Part shown: positions 27,281 to 35,798 of the stretch, one piece after another
Numbering within the stretch: the stretch's first letter is position 1
Layout: the number at the start of each line of letters is the position of its first letter
NCBI RefSeq assembly: GCF_001945365.1
Contig: NZ_MSTQ01000003.1
Coordinates: 186,001 to 250,000 of the forward strand
Direction of reading: 5' to 3'
Length of the DNA: 64,000 bases
Source of the DNA: Pseudomonas reinekei
Lineage (GTDB): Bacteria; Pseudomonadota; Gammaproteobacteria; Pseudomonadales; Pseudomonadaceae
Made by a program: the position numbers and the translations under genes
The notes under the pieces: generated by a model
What the model saw: only the letters and a program-made list of their open reading frames with translations
Told to the model about the DNA's origin: nothing
The model's database searches: none

Positions 27281-27349
27281 GCTTCAAGCCGCAAGCTGCA
27301 AGTTAAAAACGGTCCGCAAGCGTTTCACCTGCGGCTTGCAGCTTGACGC
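27281..27349. repeat. Imperfect inverted repeat, gcttgcagctt-type element
   Basis: gcttcaagccgcaagctgcaag (27281-27302) faces ctgcggcttgcagcttgacgct (27329-27350) across about 26 nt. This is a different extragenic repeat family from the GTGGGAGC palindromes, also common in Pseudomonas. It lies between the reductase and argP gene ends and slightly overlaps argP's end. Confidence 0.7.
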
Positions 27350-28249
27350 TTACGGTTGCTCCAAGGGCACCAGCCATTGCTTCGATGCCAGCACCAACTG
27401 ATCAGTCAGCAACCCCAGCAACTGACCGCCATTACGCCAATGATGCCAGTACAGCGGCACATCGATCGGCTTATCTGGCAAAAGTTCGAGCAAAACACCA
27501 CGCTCCAGTTGTTCGCGGACCTGCAGTTCCGGCACCAGCCCCCAACCGAGCCCGGCTTCGGTCAGGCGGATAAAGCCTTCAGACGATGGGCATAAATGGT
27601 GTTCAAATCCACCATCGACGCCAAGGGACGCCAGATACCGGTGCTGCAGGAAGTCGTCAGGACCAAACACCAGGGCCGGGGTGCGAGCCAACTGATCGGC
27701 CCGTACGCCCTGCGGAAAATGCCGGGCTATGAACGCCGGGCTGGCCAGGGCGCGGTAACGCATCGCACCCAGCAAAACACTGCGCGCGCCGGCCACCGGC
27801 CGCTCGCTGGCACACAGGCATCCCGCCACTTCACCGGCACGCATGCGCTTGAGGCCGACGGTCTGGTCTTCGACGATCAGGTCCAGCAACACGTGTTGTT
27901 GCGCGCAAAAATCCCCCACCGCCTGCGCCCACCAGGTGGCCAGACTGTCGGCATTGAGGGCAATGCGCAAACGCTCCGGCAAACCTTCTTCGTCCAGCGC
28001 CGGCACCAGGCTTTGCAAATCCCGCTCAAGCAGGCGCACCTGCTGCACATGGTTGAGCAAGCGTCGACCGATCTCGGTCGGGGACGGCGGCGTGGCCCGC
28101 ACCAGCACCGGTTGGCCGACTCGAGCTTCGAGCAGTTTGATCCGCTGTGAGATGGCCGATTGCGACAATCCCAGGACCTGCGCAGCCCGCTCAAAACCAG
28201 CCTGCTCGACCACCGCTGCCAAAGCGGAAAGCAATTTATAGTCGAACAT
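27350..28249 (-). CDS. argP: LysR-family regulator ArgP (IciA)
   Basis: Regulator of 299 residues with the N-terminal helix-turn-helix (about 1-60; FERAAQVLGLSQSAISQRIKLLEARVGQPVLVR, characteristic of ArgP/LysG). The effector domain is at about 90-290. In E. coli ArgP senses lysine and arginine and activates the exporter argO. Here it is divergent from the ACT-protein and argO genes, with a gap of 96 bp, as in P. aeruginosa (IciA/PA4363 position). A good AGGAG lies just upstream of the ATG. Confidence 0.88.
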   Translation of the reverse strand: MFDYKLLSALAAVVEQAGFERAAQVLGLSQSAISQRIKLLEARVGQPVLVRATPPSPTEIGRRLLNHVQQVRLLERDLQSLVPALDEEGLPERLRIALNADSLATWWAQAVGDFCAQQHVLLDLIVEDQTVGLKRMRAGEVAGCLCASERPVAGARSVLLGAMRYRALASPAFIARHFPQGVRADQLARTPALVFGPDDFLQHRYLASLGVDGGFEHHLCPSSEGFIRLTEAGLGWGLVPELQVREQLERGVLLELLPDKPIDVPLYWHHWRNGGQLLGLLTDQLVLASKQWLVPLEQP

Positions 28250-28345
28250 CAGTTCTCCTAATGAGTGATCAGCAATATTGGTTTTTCTTATACAGCGTCA
28301 AGCCCGAGAATGACCAGCAAGATTTCTTGAACAGGAACCCTCCAC

Positions 28346-28747
28346 ATGGCTGGCGAAACTTCATTGGCCACGCTGCTGCGCAGCATGAGCCCGCAACTCA
28401 ACGCCGGCGAATACGTCTTCTGCACCTTGCGCGACAGGCGGTTGCCCACAGGACTGGAGATCATCGGCAGCTTCCGTGAACAGGAAGGTCTGACCGTCAT
28501 TCTCGAACGTTCCCACGCCGAGCAGGCCGGTTTCAGCTTCGACTATGTCGCGGCCTGGATCACCCTGAACGTGCACTCGGCCCTCGAAGCCGTCGGCCTG
28601 ACGGCCGCGTTTGCCACCACGTTGGGCAAGGCCGGCATCAGTTGCAACGTCGTCGCCGGTTACTACCACGACCACTTGTTCGTCGGCCAGGCCGACGCCG
28701 ACCGCGCCATGCAAGTGCTGCGGGACCTGGCTGCCAACGGGGAGTAA
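28346..28747 (+). CDS. ACT-domain protein
   Basis: Product of 133 residues. The central part GEYVFCTLRDRRLPTG and the C-terminal half (LTVILERSHAEQAG, FDYVAAWITLNVHSALEAVGLTAAFATTLGKAGISCNVVAGYYHDHLFV) match the two-ACT-domain YjgH/COG3602 type of free-standing amino-acid-binding proteins. It precedes argO by 5 nt and so is probably in one operon with it, under ArgP control. A ligand role for an amino acid is inferred. Confidence 0.8.
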   Translation: MAGETSLATLLRSMSPQLNAGEYVFCTLRDRRLPTGLEIIGSFREQEGLTVILERSHAEQAGFSFDYVAAWITLNVHSALEAVGLTAAFATTLGKAGISCNVVAGYYHDHLFVGQADADRAMQVLRDLAANGE

Positions 28748-28752
28748 TCGAT

Positions 28753-29355
28753 ATGTGGCAAAGCTATATGAATGGCTTGCTGGTGGCCTTCGGCCTGATC
28801 ATGGCAATCGGGACGCAGAACGCGTTTGTCCTGGCGCAAAGCCTGCGCCGGGAACATCACTTGCCGGTCGCCGCGCTGTGCGTGGCCTGCGACGCATTAC
28901 TGGTGGCGGCCGGGGTTTTCGGGCTGGCGACGGTACTGGCGCAGAACCCGACTTTGCTGGCGATTGCCCGTTGGGGCGGCGCGGTGTTTTTGTTGTGGTA
29001 CGGCAGTCAGGCACTGCGCCGGGCTTTCTCGAAGCAGAGCCTGCAACAAGGCGAAAACCAGACCGTGCGCTCGCTGCGCGCGGTGATGCTCAGCGCCCTG
29101 GCGGTCACGTTGCTCAACCCGCACGTTTATCTGGACACCGTCTTGCTGATCGGCTCCCTCGGCGCGCAACAAACCGAGCCCGGCGCCTATGTGGTGGGCG
29201 CGGCGAGTGCTTCATTGCTATGGTTTTTCACATTGGCACTGGGTGCCGCGTGGCTCGCTCCGTGGCTGGCCAGACCGGGCACCTGGCGAATTCTCGACCT
29301 GTTGGTGGCGGTGATGATGTTCGCGGTAGCGCTACAACTGATCATGGCCGGTTGA
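28753..29355 (+). CDS. argO: Arginine/lysine exporter, LysE/ArgO family
   Basis: Inner-membrane exporter of 200 residues with 5-6 helices. The family signature is in the first helix (FGLIMAIGTQNAFVLAQSLRREH) and NPHVYLDTVLLIGSL is the second conserved block. GGAG lies 8 nt before ATG 28753; the upstream frame to 28642 overlaps the ACT gene in another frame. The argP-divergent arrangement matches the ArgP-regulated exporter. LysE and ArgO cannot be separated by sequence alone. Confidence 0.88.
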   Translation: MWQSYMNGLLVAFGLIMAIGTQNAFVLAQSLRREHHLPVAALCVACDALLVAAGVFGLATVLAQNPTLLAIARWGGAVFLLWYGSQALRRAFSKQSLQQGENQTVRSLRAVMLSALAVTLLNPHVYLDTVLLIGSLGAQQTEPGAYVVGAASASLLWFFTLALGAAWLAPWLARPGTWRILDLLVAVMMFAVALQLIMAG

Positions 29356-29532
29356 TTTATTCCAAACTGCTCTGGAACCTCTATTCCACACAGTTGTTGC
29401 GTGGTTATGCCGCACCCCCGGTGCTATGATCCGACACCTGCGCCGCAAAGAGTACAAACTCCCCGGCGCTTGTCTGGCCGCCCCGTGATCGGCCTTGCGC
29501 TCACCGCACCTGACCTGATTAGGAGATTCACC

Positions 29533-30129
29533 ATGGCTTTCGAATTGCCGCCACTGCCTTACGCACACGATGCCCTGCAGCCGCACATTTCCAAGGAAAC
29601 TCTGGAATATCACCACGACAAGCACCACAACACCTACGTCGTGAACCTGAACAACCTGGTGCCAGGCACCGAGTTCGAAGGCAAGACTCTGGAAGAAATC
29701 GTCAAGACTTCCTCGGGCGGTATCTTCAACAACGCCGCTCAAGTGTGGAACCACACGTTTTACTGGAACTGCCTGGCGCCAAACGCCGGCGGCCAACCAA
29801 CCGGCGCACTGGCTGAAGCCATCAACGCAGCGTTCGGTTCGTTCGACAAGTTCAAGGAAGAGTTCAGCAAGACGTCCATCGGCACCTTCGGTTCCGGTTG
29901 GGGCTGGCTGGTGAAAAAGGCTGACGGTTCCCTGGCCCTGGCCAGCACCATCGGCGCCGGCAACCCGCTGACCAGCGGCGACACCCCGCTGCTGACCTGC
30001 GACGTCTGGGAACACGCTTACTACATCGACTACCGCAACGTTCGTCCCAAGTATGTCGAAGCGTTCTGGAACCTGGTCAACTGGAAATTCGTGGCTGAGC
30101 AGTTCGAAGGCAAAACCTTCACCGCTTAA
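29533..30129 (+). CDS. sodB: Iron superoxide dismutase
   Basis: Cytoplasmic Fe-SOD of 198 residues. Ligand motifs are [11 protein letters not shown] (first His), [13 protein letters not shown] (second His) and [14 protein letters not shown] (Asp and third His). The motifs [11 protein letters not shown] and [12 protein letters not shown] point to the iron type. AGGAG lies before ATG 29533. A strong terminator follows. It sits between argO and bifA as in P. aeruginosa. Confidence 0.97.
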   Translation: MAFELPPLPYAHDALQPHISKETLEYHHDKHHNTYVVNLNNLVPGTEFEGKTLEEIVKTSSGGIFNNAAQVWNHTFYWNCLAPNAGGQPTGALAEAINAAFGSFDKFKEEFSKTSIGTFGSGWGWLVKKADGSLALASTIGAGNPLTSGDTPLLTCDVWEHAYYIDYRNVRPKYVEAFWNLVNWKFVAEQFEGKTFTA

Positions 30130-30143
30130 GCTAGACGCCAGTC

Positions 30144-30172
30144 AAAAAACCCGGCTTATGCCGGGTTTTTTT
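30144..30172 (+). terminator. Intrinsic terminator after sodB
   Basis: Arms AAAAAACCCGGC and GCCGGGTTTTTT (30144-30155 / 30160-30171) with loop TTAT, followed by T. Confidence 0.9.
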
Positions 30173-30503
30173 ATGGGTGAGTCGGTGGTGGGGCGAGGTG
30201 TCGGCCAAAAACGGATATGCACGCTGACAACAACAGCTAAGCCCCAGATGAAACCAGGCCCAACGCCTTGCCCCGGAGCCACAGCCGTCTAACATCAAAC
30301 AAAAGGAAAAAATCTCCTTATCCCCTCAAGTTGAAGGACCCGACTACCGACACAGTACCTATCGGATAAATAATCCACGCACAGCCGATTGGCCAAGCTG
30401 CAGGCAAAATTCCTCACGGATGATTGTCCCTTTGACTGCCATCACGGGATTGCCAATACTCATGGCAACTTGATGCTACCCGCACGGAACAAGGAATAAC
30501 CCT
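30173..30503 (+). other. Intergenic leader upstream of bifA
   Basis: About 330 bp without a gene. It contains a small dyad TTGCCA-N7-TGGCAA at 30450-30468 and two adjacent GGA motifs (cacGGAac, aaGGAat, 30484-30496) around the ribosome-binding region, the form bound by RsmA/RsmE-type proteins. No promoter box was assigned with confidence. Confidence 0.45.
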
Positions 30504-32555
30504 TTGAAGCTGGAACTCAAGAACAGCTTGTCGGTGAAGTTGCTCCGGGTCGTGCTCCTGTCGGCATTGATCGTCGGTGTGGTCTTGAGCTGCGCGCAGA
30601 TCGTGTTCGATGCCTATAAGACCCGCCAGGCCGTTGCCGGTGATGCCGAACGCATCCTCGACATGTTCCGCGACCCTTCGACCCAGGCCGTCTACAGCCT
30701 GGACCGGGAAATGGGCATGCAGGTGATCGAAGGCCTGTTTCAGGACGCTGCCGTACGCCAGGCGTCCATCGGTCATCCCAACGAAGCCATGCTCGCGCAA
30801 AAATCCCGCGAACTGCAGCATTCCAACAGCCGCTGGCTGACCGACCTGATACTCGGCAAGGAACGCACCTTCACCACCCAACTGGTCGGTCGTGGTCCCT
30901 ACAGCGAGTATTACGGTGACCTGAGCATCACCCTCGACACGGCCACTTATGGCCAGGGCTTTATCGTCAGCTCGGTGATCATTTTCATTTCCGGCGTATT
31001 GCGCGCCCTGGCGATGGGGCTGGTGCTGTACCTGGTGTATCACTGGCTGTTGACCAAACCTTTGTCGCGGATCATCGAGCACCTGACCGAAATCAATCCC
31101 GATCGCCCCAGCGAACACAAGATTCCGCAGCTCAAGGGCCACGAGAAAAACGAACTGGGGATCTGGATCAACACCGCCAACCAGTTGCTGGAGTCCATCG
31201 AGCGCAACACCCATTTGCGCCATGAAGCGGAAAACAGCCTGCTGCGCATGGCTCAGTACGATTTCCTCACCGGCCTGCCGAATCGCCAGCAATTGCAAAC
31301 GCAACTGGACAAGATCCTCGTCGACGCGGGCAAGCTGCAACGACGGGTCGCAGTGTTGTGTGTCGGGCTGGATGACTTCAAAGGCATCAACGAACAATTC
31401 AGCTACCAGACCGGCGACCAGTTGCTGCTGGCCCTGGCCGACCGCCTGCGGGCGCACAGCGGACGCCTCGGCGCCCTCGCCCGCCTTGGCGGCGATCAGT
31501 TCGCCCTGGTGCAGGCCGATATCGAACAACCCTACGAAGCCGCGGAATTGGCGCAAAGCATTCTTGATGACCTGGAAGCGGCGTTTGCCCTCGATCATCA
31601 GGAGATTCGCCTGCGCGCCACCATTGGCATCACGTTGTTCCCCGAGGATGGCGACAGCACCGAGAAGCTGCTACAAAAAGCCGAGCAGACCATGACCCTG
31701 GCCAAGACCCGCTCGCGCAATCGCTATCAGTTTTATATCGCCAGCGTCGACACCGAGATGCGCCGCCGTCGCGAGCTGGAAAAAGACCTGCGCGATGCCT
31801 TGGCCCGCGAACAGTTCTACCTGGTCTATCAGCCGCAGATCAGCTATCGCGATCACCGCGTGGTGGGCGTTGAAGCGTTGATTCGCTGGCAACATCCGGA
31901 ACACGGACTGGTTCCGCCGGACCTGTTCATCCCGCTGGCCGAGCAGAACGGCACCATCATTGCCATCGGCGAGTGGGTGCTGGACCAGGCCTGCAAGCAA
32001 TTGCGCGACTGGCATGACCAGGGCTTCAGTGACCTGCGCATGGCCGTCAACCTGTCCACCGTGCAGTTGCACCACGCCGAGTTGCCAAGGGTGGTGAACA
32101 ATTTGCTGCAGATGTATCGCCTGCCACCGCGCAGCCTTGAGCTGGAAGTCACCGAAACCGGCCTGATGGAAGACATCAGCACCGCCGCCCAGCATTTGCT
32201 CAGCCTGCGCCGCTCCGGTGCACTGATCGCGATCGACGACTTCGGTACGGGCTACTCATCGCTGAGCTATCTGAAAAGCCTGCCGCTGGACAAGATCAAG
32301 ATCGACAAGAGCTTCGTCCAGGACCTGCTCGATGACGATGACGACGCGACCATCGTTCGCGCCATCATCCAGCTGGGCAAGAGCCTGGGCATGCAGGTGA
32401 TTGCCGAAGGCGTGGAAACCGCCGAGCAAGAGGCTTACATCATTTCCGAAGGCTGCCATGAAGGTCAGGGTTACCACTACAGCAAGCCTCTACCGGCGCG
32501 GGAATTGGGTGCCTACCTCAAGCAGGCCCAGCGCAGTAATGCCGCCATTTTGTAA
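30504..32555 (+). CDS. bifA: c-di-GMP phosphodiesterase BifA (degenerate GGDEF plus EAL)
   Basis: Membrane protein of 683 residues. TM1 is at about 12-32, a periplasmic segment to about 155, and TM2 at about 156-180. A HAMP-like linker follows, then GGDEF at about 245-400 with active site GGDQF (degenerate) and an EAL domain at about 430-675 with EALIRW, ETG, DDFGTGYSS and the EGVE loop all kept. The pattern matches P. aeruginosa BifA: inactive cyclase, active phosphodiesterase that lowers c-di-GMP and favours swarming over biofilm. The start codon is TTG at 30504 with AAGGA 8 nt upstream. Its position after sodB agrees with P. aeruginosa PA4366-PA4367. Confidence 0.93.
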   Translation: MKLELKNSLSVKLLRVVLLSALIVGVVLSCAQIVFDAYKTRQAVAGDAERILDMFRDPSTQAVYSLDREMGMQVIEGLFQDAAVRQASIGHPNEAMLAQKSRELQHSNSRWLTDLILGKERTFTTQLVGRGPYSEYYGDLSITLDTATYGQGFIVSSVIIFISGVLRALAMGLVLYLVYHWLLTKPLSRIIEHLTEINPDRPSEHKIPQLKGHEKNELGIWINTANQLLESIERNTHLRHEAENSLLRMAQYDFLTGLPNRQQLQTQLDKILVDAGKLQRRVAVLCVGLDDFKGINEQFSYQTGDQLLLALADRLRAHSGRLGALARLGGDQFALVQADIEQPYEAAELAQSILDDLEAAFALDHQEIRLRATIGITLFPEDGDSTEKLLQKAEQTMTLAKTRSRNRYQFYIASVDTEMRRRRELEKDLRDALAREQFYLVYQPQISYRDHRVVGVEALIRWQHPEHGLVPPDLFIPLAEQNGTIIAIGEWVLDQACKQLRDWHDQGFSDLRMAVNLSTVQLHHAELPRVVNNLLQMYRLPPRSLELEVTETGLMEDISTAAQHLLSLRRSGALIAIDDFGTGYSSLSYLKSLPLDKIKIDKSFVQDLLDDDDDATIVRAIIQLGKSLGMQVIAEGVETAEQEAYIISEGCHEGQGYHYSKPLPARELGAYLKQAQRSNAAIL

Positions 32556-32559
32556 TCCC

Positions 32560-32583
32560 TGCAGGAGCAAGCTCGCTCCTGCA
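32560..32583 (+). repeat. Hairpin after bifA
   Basis: TGCAGGAGC-AAGCTC-GCTCCTGCA, a 9-bp stem 4 nt after the stop, may be an REP variant or a terminator without a T-tract. Confidence 0.6.
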
Positions 32584-32639
32584 AGGTGAAGCGCACCCCC
32601 TCAGTGAATAAGAAATATTTCCAAGCACAACCCTTTACA

Positions 32640-32664
32640 GATAATGCGAAAGATTTGCATTATG
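32640..32664 (+). promoter_or_regulatory. Candidate Fur box upstream of the imelysin operon
   Basis: GATAATGC-N9-GCATTATG is a dyad. Against the 19-bp GATAATGATAATCATTATC consensus, the left and right halves score about 13/19 and 12/19 by hand in overlapping registers. It lies about 60 bp upstream of the icmP-like start. Fur control would fit iron-responsive imelysin genes. Confidence 0.5.
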
Positions 32665-32722
32665 TCGCAGTTTTGCGCGCTGGACGCGTTATACCACCCC
32701 CTCTCGAAGCAGGATGTTCGCC

Positions 32723-34075
32723 ATGATTCGTATGCCTCTGGCTACCGCCAGTCTGTTGGCCATCGCAATTTCCCTCGCCGGTTGCGGTGAAGGCAAAGAC
32801 AAAGAGAAAGCTGCCGCTCCTGCGCCGGCTGCCAGCACCGCCGCTGCCCCGGCTGCTCCAGCCGCTGCACCTGTTGCCGGTAAAGTCGACGAAGCCGCCG
32901 CCAAAGCCGTTGTCGCCCATTACGCCGACATGGTTTTCGCCGTTTACAGCGATGCCGAATCCACCGCCAAGACCCTGCAAACCGCCATCGACGCCTTCCT
33001 CGCCAAACCGAACGCCGACACCCTGAAAGCCGCCAAGGCTGCCTGGATCGCTGCCCGTGTTCCTTACCTGCAAAGCGAAGTGTTCCGTTTCGGCAACACC
33101 ATCATCGACGACTGGGAAGGTCAGGTGAACGCCTGGCCGCTGGACGAAGGCCTGATCGACTACGTCGACAAATCCTACGAACACGCACTGGGTAACCCGG
33201 GTGCCACCGCCAACATCATCGCCAATACTGAGGTTCAGGTCGGCGAAGACAAAATCGACGTGAAGGACATCACTGCGGAAAAACTGGCCAGCCTGAACGA
33301 GCTGGGCGGTTCCGAAGCAAACGTAGCCACCGGCTACCACGCTATCGAATTCCTGCTCTGGGGCCAGGACCTGAACGGCACCGGCCCTGGCGCCGGCAAC
33401 CGTCCGGCTTCGGACTACCTGGAAGGTACCGGCGCCACTGGCGGTCATAACGATCGTCGCCGCGCTTACCTGAAAGCCGTGACCCAACTGCTGGTCAGCG
33501 ACCTCGAAGAAATGGTCGGAAACTGGAAGCCGAACGTGGCCGACAACTACCGCGCCACCCTGGAAGCGGAACCTGCTGAAAGCGGACTGCGCAAAATGCT
33601 GTTCGGCATGGGCAGCCTGTCCCTCGGCGAACTGGCGGGCGAGCGCATGAAGGTATCCCTGGAAGCCAACTCCCCGGAAGACGAACACGACTGCTTCAGC
33701 GACAACACCCACAATTCGCAGTTCTACGATGCCAAAGGCATTCGTAACGTGTACCTGGGCGAATACACCCGCGTCGATGGCACCAAAATGACCGGCGCCA
33801 GTCTGTCGTCGCTGGTCGCCAAAGCTGACCCGGCTGCCGACACCGCGCTGAAAGCCGACCTGGCTGCCACCGAAGCCAAGATGCAGATCATCGTCGACCA
33901 CGCCAACAAGGGTGAGCACTACGATCAGTTGATCGCTGCCGGCAACACCGCTGGCAACCAGATCGTCCGCGACGCCATCGCTTCGCTGGTCAAGCAGACC
34001 GGTTCGATCGAAGCGGCTGCCGGCAAACTGGGCATCGGCGACCTGAACCCGGACAACGCTGATCACGAATTCTGA
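32723..34075 (+). CDS. icmP: Imelysin-family lipoprotein (IcmP-like)
   Basis: Exported protein of 450 residues. The lipobox LAGC (Cys about 22) is followed by an A/P-rich linker, then the imelysin domain with GYHAIEFLLWGQD, the G-x-H-x-x-E motif of this family. In P. aeruginosa the homologue PA4370 was described as an insulin-cleaving metalloprotease; structural work on imelysins favours metal or iron binding instead. ATG 32723 has AGGA about 9 nt upstream and beats ATG 32714. It is the first gene of a four-gene set with a di-haem protein, a second imelysin and a DUF1513 protein. A terminator and an REP pair follow this gene, so partial uncoupling from the next genes is likely. Confidence 0.85.
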   Translation: MIRMPLATASLLAIAISLAGCGEGKDKEKAAAPAPAASTAAAPAAPAAAPVAGKVDEAAAKAVVAHYADMVFAVYSDAESTAKTLQTAIDAFLAKPNADTLKAAKAAWIAARVPYLQSEVFRFGNTIIDDWEGQVNAWPLDEGLIDYVDKSYEHALGNPGATANIIANTEVQVGEDKIDVKDITAEKLASLNELGGSEANVATGYHAIEFLLWGQDLNGTGPGAGNRPASDYLEGTGATGGHNDRRRAYLKAVTQLLVSDLEEMVGNWKPNVADNYRATLEAEPAESGLRKMLFGMGSLSLGELAGERMKVSLEANSPEDEHDCFSDNTHNSQFYDAKGIRNVYLGEYTRVDGTKMTGASLSSLVAKADPAADTALKADLAATEAKMQIIVDHANKGEHYDQLIAAGNTAGNQIVRDAIASLVKQTGSIEAAAGKLGIGDLNPDNADHEF

Positions 34076-34097
34076 TCAACGCTGGCTGAGTGAACAC

Positions 34098-34124
34098 AAG
34101 GCGACCTTCGGGTCGCCTTTTTTC
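34098..34124 (+). terminator. Intrinsic terminator after the icmP-like gene
   Basis: AAGGCGACC-TTCG-GGTCGCCTT (9-bp stem, UUCG loop) followed by TTTT. Confidence 0.88.
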
Positions 34125-34155
34125 ATATCGGTCGTTTGCGATGATGCTCATGGCC

Positions 34156-34221
34156 TCATCGCTGGCAAGCCAGCGCTCACAGGTCAGGTAATTCTTGTGG
34201 GAGCTGGCTTGCCAGCGATGG
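34156..34221. repeat. Inverted REP pair, second stem variant
   Basis: CATCGCTGGCAAGCCAGC (34156-34173) is mirrored by GCTGGCTTGCCAGCGATG (34204-34221) with gtgggag preceding the right arm. The palindrome core is GCTGGC, not GCGAGC, yet the layout is the same. Confidence 0.85.
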
Positions 34222-34343
34222 CGGCACAGAGGGCTAAGTGAAAACCCTGCCCTGCCTCAAAGTAAACGATAATTCCTCTTATTCAAAATCCACTGCCCTG
34301 TTAGACTTTGCGCCTTTATTTGGCTCGTCTTGCAGGATCTCTG

Positions 34344-35771
34344 ATGCCCTCGTTGCCTCTTCGCTTGTCCGCACTGTTTCTGGCCCTGGGCCTGAGTGCC
34401 TGCGATGACGCCCCGCGGTTTACCGAAGCCGAACCCGGTGAGGCCCGCTCCGGCGGCGGCGCCACCGTGCGCAAGACCGATCAAAACGCATTTTCCCTGC
34501 CCTCCGCCAACCTGCCGCCTTCACGGCGCGTGGACTTCAGCGTCGGCAACAGTTTCTTCCGCAATCCCTGGGTGATCGCGCCGTCGACGACCACGGCCCG
34601 CGATGGCCTTGGCCCCCTGTTCAACACCAACGCCTGCCAGGGCTGCCACATCAAGGACGGTCGCGGCCACCCGCCCGAGCCCGACGACACCAATGCCGTA
34701 TCGATGCTGGTGCGCCTGTCGATTCCCGATGCCCCGGCTTATGCCAAGGTCATCGAGCAACTGGGCGTCGTGCCGGAACCCGTCTACGGCGGGCAGTTTC
34801 AGGACATGGCCGTGCCCGGCGTCGCGCCCGAGGGCAAGGTGCGGGTCGATTACACACCGGTGAAGGTGAGTTTCAAGGACGGCACCGAAGTCGAGCTGCG
34901 CAAGCCGAGCCTGGCCATCACCCAGCTGAATTACGGGCCGATGCACCCCGATACCAGTTTCTCGGCACGGGTCGCGCCGCCGATGATCGGTTTGGGCTTG
35001 CTCGAAGCGATTCCCGAAGAGGCGATCCTGGCCAATGCCGAGGCCCAGGCCAAAGCAAAGGAGGGTATCGCCGGACGCCCGAACCGGGTCTGGGATGACG
35101 TTCAGCAAAAAACCGTTCTCGGGCGGTTTGGCTGGAAGGCCGGGCAACCGAATCTGAATCAACAAAATGTCCACGCGTTTTCAGGCGATATGGGCCTCAC
35201 CACCCGCCTGAGACCGTTTGATGACTGCACCGACGCACAAGTCGCCTGCAAACAGGCGCCTAATGGCAACGGCGCCGATGGCGAACCGGAAGTCAGCGAC
35301 AATATCCTGCGTCTGGTGCTGTTCTACTCACGCAACCTCGCCGTACCGGCGCGGCGCGACGTCAGCGCGCCTGAAGTGCTGGCCGGCAAGAACTTGTTCT
35401 ACCAGGCGGGTTGTCAGTCCTGCCACACACCGAAGTACACCACCGCCGCCAACGCCGCTGAACCTGAACTGGCCAATCAAGTGATTCGCCCGTACAGCGA
35501 TCTGCTGCTGCATGACATGGGCGACGGCCTGGCCGACAACCGCAGCGAGTTCCAGGCCAGTGGCCGCGACTGGCGCACGCCGCCGTTGTGGGGCATCGGT
35601 TTGACTCAAGCGGTCAGTGGCCACACCCAGTTCCTGCACGACGGCCGCGCACGCAACCTGCTCGAAGCCGTGCTCTGGCACGGCGGCGAAGCGTCCGCCG
35701 CGCGGCAACAGGTTCTGTCTTTCAATGCCGAGCAGCGCGCTGCGTTGCTGGCGTTTTTGAATTCCCTTTAA
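34344..35771 (+). CDS. Di-haem lipoprotein oxidoreductase (CxxC thiol oxidoreductase family)
   Basis: Periplasmic lipoprotein of 475 residues. The lipobox LSAC is at about residues 17-20. The two haem-binding motifs are CQGCH (about 95-99) and CQSCH (about 355-359), and the length fits the di-haem (DHOR) family of cytochrome peroxidase-like proteins. GGATC precedes the ATG by about 7 nt. The frame could start at a TTG 34308 but that lacks support. It stands between imelysin genes, in the order seen around PA4370-PA4373. Electron acceptor and role are unknown; periplasmic iron redox is an inference. Confidence 0.88.
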   Translation: MPSLPLRLSALFLALGLSACDDAPRFTEAEPGEARSGGGATVRKTDQNAFSLPSANLPPSRRVDFSVGNSFFRNPWVIAPSTTTARDGLGPLFNTNACQGCHIKDGRGHPPEPDDTNAVSMLVRLSIPDAPAYAKVIEQLGVVPEPVYGGQFQDMAVPGVAPEGKVRVDYTPVKVSFKDGTEVELRKPSLAITQLNYGPMHPDTSFSARVAPPMIGLGLLEAIPEEAILANAEAQAKAKEGIAGRPNRVWDDVQQKTVLGRFGWKAGQPNLNQQNVHAFSGDMGLTTRLRPFDDCTDAQVACKQAPNGNGADGEPEVSDNILRLVLFYSRNLAVPARRDVSAPEVLAGKNLFYQAGCQSCHTPKYTTAANAAEPELANQVIRPYSDLLLHDMGDGLADNRSEFQASGRDWRTPPLWGIGLTQAVSGHTQFLHDGRARNLLEAVLWHGGEASAARQQVLSFNAEQRAALLAFLNSL

Positions 35772-35798
35772 TACCCATTCCACCCGCGGGAGCCCGAC

